Source of the DNA: Kiritimatiellia bacterium
Lineage (GTDB): Bacteria > Verrucomicrobiota > Kiritimatiellia > JAAZAB01
Length of the DNA: 7,375 nt
NCBI GenBank assembly: GCA_018400335.1
Contig: JAGYMT010000075.1
Coordinates: forward strand, 1-7,375
Reading direction: 5' to 3'
Shown here: positions 1-7,260 of the stretch, piece after piece
Position numbering within the stretch: the first letter of the stretch is position 1
Layout: every line of letters begins with the position of its first letter
Position numbers and translations under genes: made by a program
The notes under the pieces: generated by a model
What the model was told of the DNA's origin: nothing
The model's input: the letters and a program-made list of their open reading frames with translations, nothing else
The model's database searches: none

Positions 1-155
1 GCCCCTCCAAGCGTTAGTGCATTCGTCATCGCATCCCGGTCCCAGCCGTCAAACGACCCTCCGATGAACCGCACGTCCCCCGGTTCAGCCCGCGCCAAAA
101 TCACGACAGCCGCGAAAAGAATAACCTGCGCCAGCGTTTTTATTACCGCCTTCAT
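1..155 (-). CDS. Exported protein of unknown function, 5' end only
   Basis: This is the first 51 codons of a gene that continues past the left edge. The translation begins MKAVIKTLAQVILFAAVV, with a Lys near the start and a hydrophobic core, and ends the leader at ALARA-like residues (ILARA, then EPGDV). That is a clear signal peptide, with predicted cleavage after about residue 23. The mature start reads DVRFIGGSFDGWDRDAM. I associate a GGS-(F/Y)-DGW/Y segment just after the signal peptide with exported proteins of Kiritimatiellota and related PVC bacteria, but I cannot name a family or function. The ATG at 155-153 was chosen because it directly precedes the signal peptide. An AAGGA lies 12 nt upstream, which is rather far for a ribosome site. 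The gene follows the SUMF1-fold gene by 104 bp on the same strand, so it may be the last visible member of the same operon. Confidence 0.75.
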   Translation of the reverse strand, partial: MKAVIKTLAQVILFAAVVILARAEPGDVRFIGGSFDGWDRDAMTNALTLGG

Positions 156-259
156 GCGTTGTTTCCGTCCTTCCAAGGGGTATCCGGCGCCCGGGATATC
201 GCCTGGAATAAGCCAGGGCGCGACCATAAAGCCCCCGAGATCATCCCTCTGGGTTTCAC
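156..259 (-). other. Intergenic spacer with a small hairpin
   Basis: This 104-bp gap separates the SUMF1-fold gene from the partial exported-protein gene. At 200-220 the minus-strand RNA can form CGCCCTGG / CCAGGCG around a CTTATT loop, with one bulged base. A second, weaker TATCC / GGATA pairing lies just downstream at about 181-198. Neither is followed by a U-run, so this is not a normal intrinsic terminator. The hairpins could partly reduce read-through or protect the 3' end of the upstream message. That role is a guess. Confidence 0.3.
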
Positions 260-1711
260 CTACGGATCTACCCCGGACGGCGCCGAGCGCACGCCGCGCC
301 CGCCCGTGTTGTTTTGCCGGATTTCCGATGCCTGTGCGGCGTACATACGCTCCGAAATGCGTATATCATCACCGCCGTTCCAACGACCGCCGCGAAATCC
401 GGCGCCAGTTGCCGTTGTTCCCGGCCAAGCCGATGCGTTCGCATTGCCGGTGGCGGTCAACACCCCGTCGCCGTGCAATCCGGTGAAGTTGCGTCCCGTC
501 GCGTGCCCAACCGTCACAATCCGCTCCTGCACGTTCCCGCTCAGTTCCATGATACCCCAGTACGAGGCGCCCGCCTGTTCGCGCGTACTGCCGGCCTTCG
601 CAAAGATCCCCGCCCTGCACGGTCCCTGAAGATTGCCATTGTAACAGATGTTTGCGCCCGACGGGTTCGCGGTTGAGGCTCCAGACCCGTCGCTGGTCTC
701 ACTCGTGATAGCCGTCGGCAGGGTCGTGTTCCCCCACACATACTCGCTCGGCGTCGGCTCCATGGGACCGCGGCAGGCCTTCTCGAACTCCAGCTCCGTC
801 ATCGGCCGCAAGCCGGACCAGTCCGCGAAGGCCGCCACGTCCGTCCATGCTAAATAGTTGCATGCCCGGTCCGGAGCATCCGTGGTGAAGGCGGGATACG
901 CGCCCGTGATCCTCATGCGCATGCTGTTGAAATTGCCGGGATTTCTGTTGGAAGCCTGGCTCGCGGTCAACGCGTTCAGAAAGTCTTTGTACTGCCCCTG
1001 CGTGATCTCGTACTTCATGCAGTAAAACGCAGCATATCCCTTTGGGAAAGCCGCCAGGACCGGGCCGGCCCGGTCTCCAGGGATGCCGCCGCCATCGTTA
1101 CGGTAATAGAGGCTCCCCGCGCTGTCGGCTACGGCGATATCGGATTCACTAGTGATCTCGAACGGATCATTTGCCGTGCCGCCTGCGTAGAATCGGTTGG
1201 CTTCCGTGCCGCCCGATCCCACCTTGAAGCCGCCCTCGGCAACATACACCATCTCCACAGCGAACGCCTGCACCTTCACCGTGTCGGTCTTGACCAGCCC
1301 GTTTGCGGCGAAATTCCACACCGCCTGCACGTTCGTCACCAGAATTGTGCCGGCTCCCTCGCCCGAGCGGCGCACGAACAGGCCCATCCGGTCAACGGGC
1401 ACGATCATTTCAATCGGCGTCCCGACACCGGCGTCGTACCCATCCGGATTGCTCCCCGTTCCCTCCAGCGTGACATGCTCCCACTCCGACCGGTCGTCGG
1501 GCAGAACCTTAAAGAACAACCACGCCGCATCGTGGTTGAGGTTGGTATACCGCCAGGAGTTCTCCCACGAAATGTCGAACTTGACACGGGCGCATGTCTC
1601 ATTCCGTCCCATCACCGTCACGTTTGTGATCTGCAGGTTGTTCGCCCGGAGGCTTGCGGTGGACAATGAAAGCAACATCGCTATCGTTACGCTTGCCCCT
1701 AGCCTGTTCAT
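260..1711 (-). CDS. Exported SUMF1/FGE-fold protein lacking the catalytic cysteines
   Basis: This is a 483-residue exported protein. Residues 1-23 are a signal peptide ending SLRA. Residues 24 to about 148 form a beta-rich N-terminal region with FDISWENSWR and HDAAWLFFKV segments. About 150-477 is a formylglycine-generating-enzyme (SUMF1) fold. Recognisable blocks are GGFKVGS (160-166), YEITQGQY (234-241), DWSGLRPMTELEFEKACRGP (297-316), YVWGN (324-328), YWGIMELSGNVQER (384-397), RGGRW (440-444) and a terminal GRGVRSAP (471-478). True sulfatase-activating FGEs need a cysteine pair after the RGGS-like block. Here no cysteine occurs after residue 365, so sulfatase activation is unlikely. Other members of the fold bind ligands or form surface or structural proteins, and I infer such a role beside the lyase-like enzyme. 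The start has a perfect AGGAGG at 1718-1723, six bases ahead of ATG. The stop is TAG. The gene lies 27 bp after the lyase-like gene, so the two are probably co-transcribed. Confidence 0.88.
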   Translation of the reverse strand: MNRLGASVTIAMLLSLSTASLRANNLQITNVTVMGRNETCARVKFDISWENSWRYTNLNHDAAWLFFKVLPDDRSEWEHVTLEGTGSNPDGYDAGVGTPIEMIVPVDRMGLFVRRSGEGAGTILVTNVQAVWNFAANGLVKTDTVKVQAFAVEMVYVAEGGFKVGSGGTEANRFYAGGTANDPFEITSESDIAVADSAGSLYYRNDGGGIPGDRAGPVLAAFPKGYAAFYCMKYEITQGQYKDFLNALTASQASNRNPGNFNSMRMRITGAYPAFTTDAPDRACNYLAWTDVAAFADWSGLRPMTELEFEKACRGPMEPTPSEYVWGNTTLPTAITSETSDGSGASTANPSGANICYNGNLQGPCRAGIFAKAGSTREQAGASYWGIMELSGNVQERIVTVGHATGRNFTGLHGDGVLTATGNANASAWPGTTATGAGFRGGRWNGGDDIRISERMYAAQASEIRQNNTGGRGVRSAPSGVDP

Positions 1712-1738
1712 CGTCCGCCTCCTGTTTTTATGATTTAC

Positions 1739-4700
1739 TCACTCCCACGCCTGCCAGTTGCGGAAAACATCAGGCTGCTTCAAGGCGTGTATTTCGAAAT
1801 GGCGGGCGCCGGGCAACAGCGGGACCATCAGTGTGCCGTCCATCACGCCGGGCAGATAGGTCGCGCCGTCATCCAGCCGCAGCTCGGGCATCACCCGCAG
1901 CCCGGGCGGAAAGGAGAGCAGCACGAAGCGGCCTTGTCCGGCGCTTCGCCCCACTATATGATCGTGATGGTAGACCAACTCGTACGGGCCGGCGCCGTCG
2001 TGCGCCTGAGCCTTGCCGAATCCGACGGCCTCGCCGTCGAGCAGCGCCAGCCGCGTCCAGCCTTCGGCCCGGTTGACCTCGACGCCGCCGCGCCGTCCGC
2101 GGAAGGTCACGCCGTCGGCATTGAAGTCGAGCGGCGTTTCGCTCTCAAAGGCGTAGGCCACGCCATCGTCCCACTCCTGTTTCCGCACCCCGGGTTGAAC
2201 GGCGACTATGTCGCCGCGATTCGGAGTCAGCGCGAAGGATATCTTTGTCTTCTCCTCTGGAACCTCGATCACGTGCTGCCGGTCAATGCCCTTCAGGGGA
2301 ACAACCCTCACCGCAGGCGCGGAACCGCGCAGCGTCACGCCGCGATAGCGAACCTCGCCAGGCCCCTCGGCGAGCACGAGGTGGACCTCGTCGGGATAGA
2401 CGCGCACCGCGCCAGCCATGCCCTCGAAAGCGACATCATCGCTATTGAAGCGGAAAGACGCCTTACCGGCGAAAACGTAATCCGTTCCCTCGCTGGTGAC
2501 AATTTTCATCACGCCGTCGGCGAGCGTCTCGTAGACAGGCGGCTTCTCATCCGGCATACAGGGATAGAGCGCCACGGTGATATCCTGCCCGGCCGCTATA
2601 GGTCCGAAACTGCTCACCGCGAAAACCTCGCGCGGCGGGCGGGCTGTTTCGCCCGGCTTGGGCCGTTGCTCCGTGATGACAGGCGAGCCGGCGCGAACCC
2701 AGTTGTCGGCAGCCGGCGCCCATAGAGGCCCGGTGTTGCCGCCCTCGCGCGTCTCCCCCGCGACGGCAACCGGCGCCAGGAACCGCACATCGAGGCGTTG
2801 GCCGGCGGGCGCGGTGTAGACTAACCCATGTTCTCCTGCCTGAACACGTGTTTTATCTCCCATCGTGCGCAACGTCCAGAAGGTCGGTTCAAGCGACGCC
2901 TTATCGCCGTTAAGCGGGATTCCGCCTTCGCGGAAAACGAAATAGTTGGGACCATCGGCGCGTTTACCCTTGAGAAAAAGAATCTGGCGCGTCCAGCGCT
3001 GCGGGCCGAAGTCGGCCAAACCGCGCAGGTAGTCCATGGAGTCGGAAAGACTGTGCGCATGCACCTGCGAGACCGGCCCGCCGCCCGGCCAGCCGCCGTG
3101 CCCGGCGCGCGTGCCGAAGCGGACGCGGTTGTGCCAGCCGAACTGGTCGTACATATCCTTGTACTCTTTGTTGAAGATCGCGTAGCCGAACAGGCTTGCG
3201 GTGACGAATGGCGTCCCCTTGGAGTATAAATAGAAGTCGCCCTGGTTGGCGTCCGAGTGGCTCCAGGTGTAGCCCTGGCGGTAGGAAAGCCAGGTCTCGT
3301 TCGTATCGCCGGGGTGCGCGCGCAAGCTGGCGCCGAAGCCAGGCAGCCACACGCTCCGCAGCTCGCTCGGCGTATAGCCGGCGGGCAGATCACGTAATAG
3401 GTCGGCGTGCATGACCGTACGCGGTTCGAAGCCGGCCCCGTGCTGCTCGCTCATGGGCTGCCCGAGTTGATTCCACCCCCAGACCAGGGAGCGCGCGAGG
3501 TCGGGGTCAAAGTCACGCACCAGGCCGGCCGCGGCCATCCAGCCCGTCAGAATGGCCTGCCCCTCGTGGCCCCAGCCGGGCAGGGTTCGGGCGCCAAAGC
3601 GCGGATCTGGCGGCGAGAGCAGATGCGTTGCGAAACGGTACGACTGCGCCGCCAGGCGCGCGGTTGTCTCGTCAAGCGCGCCGGTGTTCCATTGCGTCAG
3701 AGCGGCAAAAAGCGCCCAATGACTGCCCATAAGATAGGTGATAGACTCCGCCCACGCTCCGCCCGGCGCGACGTTCAGCGCCAGCTTATAACGAAGGTAT
3801 TGCGAGGAAACATCAAGCCAGCGCTTCGCCATCGGGTGGTCCGGGATCAGGCTGGCGGCCGGCGTAATGGAAAAGAACTGACACATGGGCATGCTGGGGT
3901 TGCCCAGATGGGTCATCGAACCGCGCGGCTGAAAGTCCGGCTCGCTTATCATATAGCACCACAGAGCCGCCTGGCGGCGCAGGGACTTGCGCTGCTCGTC
4001 GCTGAGCTTCGGGCTGGAGAGCAGCTCATCCACGTCGTGCACCCAGCCGATGGCCTGAAAGTTGCGAAAGAAATCCATGCCGCCGTTCCAGTAAAGTCCC
4101 CCCTCCCACATTTTGAGCGCCCGCGCGCCCGCCCCTGATGTGCGGGCGTACAGATCGGCTCGGCGCTTGTCGTCGTCGTTGAAGTACAACTGCTGACACA
4201 GCACGTCATCCGCGGGATGTTCGGCCAGGCGGGGTTTGAGGCGCTCGACATGCTCACGATTGGTGGCCAGCCGCGGGTAGGTAACGCGCTTGTCTTCCGG
4301 CCAGTCCAAAATCCAGTCCTTGTAGTCGTTGAGGGTGATGAAGCCCTCCTCCCAACGGAAAGGATAGAGCGTGTCGTGGTATTGCAGCGGCCCGGCCACC
4401 AAGGCCCATTGGCGGCGGCCAAAGGTGTAGGGCAGCTCCGGGTCGTACTCGCCAGTGTGCACGTTGACCTGCCAGTGCGGGCCCGCGCCCAGCGGCCAGT
4501 GCATGGCCACGTCGCCGCAGGCGAAGCTGCGCACCGGCTTATATTGCTGCGGACCGTCCTGACGCCAGTTGCCCGGATGCATGGGCACCACCGCCAGGAA
4601 GGGGATGCGCGACCGATCCGCCGGACGAATCGCCGGCGCGTTTTCAGCGGGCTGATCCTTGAGAATTTCGGCCAGCTCGGCGGGCGGATTGGCCGCAAGC

Positions 4701-5944
4701 GTTTGCGTCTGGAACAGGCCGATATAGCGCTGGTGCGGGCCGCCCCAGGGCACCCAGGCTTCAAGCAGATAAAGGTCGCTTGCCGGCTGGTCATATGACA
4801 CCCGCTTAAAGCCTAACTTAGCGCCGGACGGGCCGCCGACCACATCGCGGTTGATCTCGGCATCCGTAGGAAAGCCCAGCGCCTCGAACAGTCTGGCCAT
4901 CGCCGGGGCCGGAGGCGGCGCGGCCGAACGCGCGTCGAACTGCCAGAACGAAGCATCCGGCTTCCAAGCGTCCTTTTGCCAGCCGCTGGTCAGTGAGATT
5001 ACAAGCTGCCACTGTGACGCATCAGGCAGATTGTTTGTGATATCAGTGTGGAGCCAGGGCTGCCAGCCCGTCATCCGTTGCCACTCTATAGCGTCAGGCT
5101 GCGGCGGCTTGAAGTCGTAACGCTCGTCGAAGCGAATGGCTGGGTCGCCGGCCAAAAGGCGCACGGTCATCTCGTACGAACGGTCGCCGTCAAGGACATA
5201 GCGTACGCCGGCTTCCATGAAGAGCGGACCCTGTTCGACAAGCTCGACCGCGCAGCTCAGCACGCGTGGAGCGATTTCGGAGCTCGCGCTTCGGAAGTAG
5301 CTGCCGCCCACCCATCGGCCGTCGGCCAGGCGGACGCCCTGGATCGGGCCGGGCGCGGTCCCTGCCTGTGCCTGGCGGCCATACTGAGCCACCATGGCCT
5401 GGTGGGCGGCCGTGGCGAAAGCCAGTGGCGGATCGAACACCTGAGTCCCCGCCCTGGGGAGACGCACTGCGGTCACTCCGTTATCGAGCGTCAGAAAATC
5501 ATCCTCCGTCACCTTGCCGGCGGCCGGCGGCACGCCCGCCTTCGGAGCTTCGGGCAGCAGCTCGAAGCGGTATCTTGCGTTCTTAGGTAGCGCCGCCATG
5601 AACGATAGCCGCGCCGAGACAATAGCGCCGTCTTCCGTCAGGCGCGTTCGAGACAACTGGAAGGGCGCTTCCTCGCCGGTCGCGGAGTCTACAAGGCTAA
5701 TGGCATCGGGCTTCGCCGGAGCGGAGAGCTTGATGGGAGCGGGCATATCAAAGCGGGCCGGGGCGTCGGATTGACTGCTTGTACTAGGACCCCTGATTTC
5801 ATACGTCACCATCGTATGGGGCCAATCGCGACCCATGTGCTCATCGGTTTCAAAGACAGCAAGGGGAGCCGCAGCCAAGCCGGATCCGGAAGCAATGCAA
5901 CACAAAACGCTCGTAACACCATGGAGACAACGCATTTTTTTCAT
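1739..5944 (-). CDS. Large secreted heparinase II/III-like polysaccharide lyase
   Basis: This is a 1401-residue exported protein. Residues 1-26 are a signal peptide (MKKMRCLHG start, cleavage after GLAAA). About 27-540 is a Trp-rich, beta-looking region that includes DDFLTLDNGVTAVRLP (148-163). About 560-880 resembles the alpha/alpha toroid of heparinase II/III enzymes, with HLGN (679-682) and GGAWAESITYL (728-738). About 888-1003 matches the heparinase II/III C-terminal beta domain: YTWSHSDANQGDFYLYSKG, MDYLRG, and RWTRQILFLKG before YFVFREGG. By family analogy Tyr737 and His896 are candidates for beta-elimination catalysis, with Glu733 and His679/Asn682 nearby. Known enzymes of the fold cleave uronate-containing glycans; the substrate here is unknown. 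The C-terminal 270 residues carry a duplicated module. Heparinases II and III are about 660-770 residues, so this protein is nearly double. It lies 39 bp after the regulator and 27 bp before the SUMF1-fold gene, probably in one operon. Only lyase activity is inferred; a degenerate binding protein is possible. Confidence 0.85.
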   Translation of the reverse strand: MKKMRCLHGVTSVLCCIASGSGLAAAPLAVFETDEHMGRDWPHTMVTYEIRGPSTSSQSDAPARFDMPAPIKLSAPAKPDAISLVDSATGEEAPFQLSRTRLTEDGAIVSARLSFMAALPKNARYRFELLPEAPKAGVPPAAGKVTEDDFLTLDNGVTAVRLPRAGTQVFDPPLAFATAAHQAMVAQYGRQAQAGTAPGPIQGVRLADGRWVGGSYFRSASSEIAPRVLSCAVELVEQGPLFMEAGVRYVLDGDRSYEMTVRLLAGDPAIRFDERYDFKPPQPDAIEWQRMTGWQPWLHTDITNNLPDASQWQLVISLTSGWQKDAWKPDASFWQFDARSAAPPPAPAMARLFEALGFPTDAEINRDVVGGPSGAKLGFKRVSYDQPASDLYLLEAWVPWGGPHQRYIGLFQTQTLAANPPAELAEILKDQPAENAPAIRPADRSRIPFLAVVPMHPGNWRQDGPQQYKPVRSFACGDVAMHWPLGAGPHWQVNVHTGEYDPELPYTFGRRQWALVAGPLQYHDTLYPFRWEEGFITLNDYKDWILDWPEDKRVTYPRLATNREHVERLKPRLAEHPADDVLCQQLYFNDDDKRRADLYARTSGAGARALKMWEGGLYWNGGMDFFRNFQAIGWVHDVDELLSSPKLSDEQRKSLRRQAALWCYMISEPDFQPRGSMTHLGNPSMPMCQFFSITPAASLIPDHPMAKRWLDVSSQYLRYKLALNVAPGGAWAESITYLMGSHWALFAALTQWNTGALDETTARLAAQSYRFATHLLSPPDPRFGARTLPGWGHEGQAILTGWMAAAGLVRDFDPDLARSLVWGWNQLGQPMSEQHGAGFEPRTVMHADLLRDLPAGYTPSELRSVWLPGFGASLRAHPGDTNETWLSYRQGYTWSHSDANQGDFYLYSKGTPFVTASLFGYAIFNKEYKDMYDQFGWHNRVRFGTRAGHGGWPGGGPVSQVHAHSLSDSMDYLRGLADFGPQRWTRQILFLKGKRADGPNYFVFREGGIPLNGDKASLEPTFWTLRTMGDKTRVQAGEHGLVYTAPAGQRLDVRFLAPVAVAGETREGGNTGPLWAPAADNWVRAGSPVITEQRPKPGETARPPREVFAVSSFGPIAAGQDITVALYPCMPDEKPPVYETLADGVMKIVTSEGTDYVFAGKASFRFNSDDVAFEGMAGAVRVYPDEVHLVLAEGPGEVRYRGVTLRGSAPAVRVVPLKGIDRQHVIEVPEEKTKISFALTPNRGDIVAVQPGVRKQEWDDGVAYAFESETPLDFNADGVTFRGRRGGVEVNRAEGWTRLALLDGEAVGFGKAQAHDGAGPYELVYHHDHIVGRSAGQGRFVLLSFPPGLRVMPELRLDDGATYLPGVMDGTLMVPLLPGARHFEIHALKQPDVFRNWQAWE
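2015..2161 (-). repeat. C-terminal module, copy B, of the lyase-like protein
   Basis: This encodes residues about 1262-1310 (VAYAFESE... to ...VGFG). Eleven residues are identical to copy A over 27 ungapped positions. A two-residue insertion follows, after which the L-x-L-x-x-G pattern resumes. The two copies are divergent at DNA level, so the duplication is old and kept for structure. Confidence 0.6.
2339..2485 (-). repeat. C-terminal module, copy A, of the lyase-like protein
   Basis: This encodes residues about 1154-1202 (TDYVFAGK... to ...VRYRG). It aligns with a second copy exactly 108 residues later over its first 29 positions, sharing a Y-x-F-(7x)-F-N-x-D-x-V-x-F-x-G-x-x-G-x-V-x-V pattern. 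The strict alternation of hydrophobic residues suggests short beta strands. The function is unknown; a small beta module for glycan contact or domain packing is a guess. Confidence 0.6.
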
Positions 5945-5950
5945 TAACAA

Positions 5951-5956
5951 TCCTTT
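5951..5956 (-). promoter_or_regulatory. Ribosome binding site that fixes the lyase-like gene's start
   Basis: Minus-strand AAAGGA sits six bases upstream of the ATG at 5944-5942, which is ideal spacing. An in-frame TTG two codons earlier (5950-5948) would directly abut this site and could not use it. The ATG is therefore the start, giving 1401 rather than 1403 residues. Confidence 0.75.
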
Positions 5957-5983
5957 CGTATCACTTGTGGTTTCATCACGTCG

Positions 5984-7096
5984 TTATTTCCCAAGTTGCC
6001 TCGTTAAACCGACCTTGCATGTTTCATCCGGGCAAACCGAGGAGCCGGGACCGTCCTCACGGCGCACCAAGCGCAAGGCCGCATCAGGCTCACGGGCCGG
6101 CTTCCCATCCATGCGAGATATCAGTAAATTCACGAGCGCTTGCGCGTGTTCCTCCGGATCGTTCTCCAGGACTGTAACCGGAAACGGATATGACATTGGA
6201 ATACCACGATTCCCGTGAGTTACAACTCTCAATTGCTCCGGCACTTTCAATCCTATTTCCCGAATCGCAATGGCGACGTCAGAAAAGAACACATCATCGG
6301 TAATAAGCAATCCGTCAGGCTTGACCTTCGATGAGCGCCAAACGTCTCGAAAACATTCCCAACCTGCTCCGGATTTACAGGGATGATGGCCCAAGCTGAG
6401 CCATCCCCGCAAAGGCTCGATTCCAACGGATTGCAACTCTTCGCGAAACATTTGCTCGGACAAAGCTGTTTCCCAGCCAATCAGCGCCGGCCGACAACAA
6501 CCGCATTCAATCAAAACGCGCGTTCCGAGCCGAATCAATTCGGACACGGCCGATATCTCGGGGGACTCGTTTTCATTCGAGACTCCCACGCTCGGTATGC
6601 CAAGCTCTTCGCACAAATCCAGTTTCGCGGATTCCGCCGAGGAAAGGGCGATAATTCCATCGAGATTTGACGCACGAATGTCATTCAGAAGATTCCATGG
6701 CGCAAGAGGTCTATAATCCCAAGGTTCACAAGGCCCAGCATATAGAGTAGCGTAAATGTCGGCGTCACGCAAAAAGCGCAATGCGTGATACATGACATAA
6801 CGTCCATAGTTGGGCGCGTTCGGATGAGTGATGTCGCCTGAAGTGAAAATACCCACACGCAGTCGCGAAGCATCCTCCGTAACATAAGCTCCATCGCCCT
6901 GACGAATCACCACAAATCCAGCCAGCGAGAGACGATGCATCGCTTCACAAACGGTATTGAGGCTGGCTCCAAGCTCTTGCGCCAGCACACGTACCGGAGC
7001 CAAACGACTCCCCGGAGCATAATTTTTGCGCATATGCTTGCGCAAAACAACCGTGGCCGACTGCACCCTTGTGATGTTTAGAATTTTCTTCACCAC
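5984..7096 (-). CDS. GntR-type winged-helix regulator with LacI-like sensor domain
   Basis: This is a 370-residue cytoplasmic transcription factor. Residues about 12-74 are a GntR winged helix, with LAPVRVLAQELGASLNTV, EAMHRLSLAGF and the wing RQGDGAYV. About 78-347 is a LacI/periplasmic-binding-like sensor. Its marks are RVGIFTSGD (80-88), LDGIIALSS, DGLLITDDVFFSDVAIAIRE (261-280), GLKVPEQLRVVTHGN (282-296) and LLISRMDGKP near the end. This is the AraR-type architecture, in which sugar binding to the C-terminal domain releases the repressor from DNA. I infer that it senses a breakdown product of the glycan attacked by the next gene, and represses its own operon through the palindrome at 7238-7260. 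The start is GTG at 7096, or the adjacent GTG at 7093. Only a weak GGGA lies upstream, but the next ATG would cut into the DNA-binding domain. The gene is less GC-rich than its neighbours (31 of 60 at 6601-6660, against 51 of 60 at 3061-3120). Confidence 0.92.
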   Translation of the reverse strand: MVKKILNITRVQSATVVLRKHMRKNYAPGSRLAPVRVLAQELGASLNTVCEAMHRLSLAGFVVIRQGDGAYVTEDASRLRVGIFTSGDITHPNAPNYGRYVMYHALRFLRDADIYATLYAGPCEPWDYRPLAPWNLLNDIRASNLDGIIALSSAESAKLDLCEELGIPSVGVSNENESPEISAVSELIRLGTRVLIECGCCRPALIGWETALSEQMFREELQSVGIEPLRGWLSLGHHPCKSGAGWECFRDVWRSSKVKPDGLLITDDVFFSDVAIAIREIGLKVPEQLRVVTHGNRGIPMSYPFPVTVLENDPEEHAQALVNLLISRMDGKPAREPDAALRLVRREDGPGSSVCPDETCKVGLTRQLGK

Positions 7097-7185
7097 AAAT
7101 CGAGATCCCGTTTTTATGTCACCGCCTCATTGCCGAGAAACCGCCATAACAAACAAAAAAACCACGCGCCGCCTACCAACCGATC

Positions 7186-7220
7186 ACCCTCTTCCTCTGG
7201 GAGATGGAAGTGACGAGGGT
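7186..7220 (-). promoter_or_regulatory. Leader RNA hairpin upstream of the regulator
   Basis: In the minus-strand transcript ACCCTC pairs with GAGGGT and TTCC with GGAA. This gives ten base pairs, with a five-base bulge (GTCAC) on one side and the loop ATCTCCCAGA. An alternative CCAACC / GGTTGG pairing (7223-7218 with 7181-7176) competes with its outer part. A run of seven U starts 25 nt after the hairpin, too far for a classical terminator. It could be a regulatory leader element or chance structure; no known riboswitch class is recognised. Confidence 0.3.
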
Positions 7221-7237
7221 TGGCGAAGTCATTAGGT

Positions 7238-7260
7238 ATATATTGTTTCAAACACTACAT
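7238..7260. promoter_or_regulatory. Candidate operator: 23-bp imperfect palindrome
   Basis: The core TGTTTCAAACA (7244-7254) is a perfect palindrome around C7249. Extending to 11 bases per side gives 9 of 11 matching positions (half-sites ATATATTGTTT and ATGTAGTGTTT). Dimeric GntR-type winged helices bind such sites. It covers the -10 and probable start of the candidate promoter, so a bound dimer would block RNA polymerase. I infer that it is the autoregulatory operator of the adjacent regulator. No second copy was noticed in the 39-bp gap before the lyase-like gene. Confidence 0.5.

Noticed and set aside
200..220. Intrinsic terminator after the SUMF1-fold gene
   Set aside because: The hairpin is reasonable but no U-run follows, so it is listed only as a spacer feature.
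260..1711. Sulfatase-activating formylglycine-generating enzyme
   Set aside because: The required cysteine pair near the C-terminus is missing and no sulfatase is nearby.
1197..1733. A 178-codon plus-strand open frame opposite the SUMF1-fold gene
   Set aside because: It mirrors the N-terminal half of a clear gene, has no domain, and is not supported by a ribosome site.
1730..2725. A 331-codon open frame on the plus strand opposite the lyase-like gene
   Set aside because: It lies antisense to a well-supported gene in GC-rich DNA, where stop codons are scarce. Its product has no recognisable domain and no convincing ribosome site.
3407..4798. Two further plus-strand open frames (3407-4138 and 4217-4798)
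   Set aside because: Both are antisense shadows of the heparinase-like coding region, with Arg/Pro/Ala-rich, low-sense products and no domain.
5861..5944. A lipoprotein signal (Cys pair at residues 15-16) in the lyase-like protein
   Set aside because: The residues before the cysteines (S-V-L) do not fit a lipobox, whereas an ordinary cleavage site after GLAAA is present.
5945..5950. TTG at 5950 as the start of the lyase-like gene
   Set aside because: It directly touches the AAAGGA ribosome site, while the ATG at 5944 has ideal six-base spacing.
7119..7130. A three-codon upstream open frame (ATG AGG CGG TGA) in the regulator leader
   Set aside because: It is too short to support from sequence alone and has no clear ribosome site of its own; probably chance.
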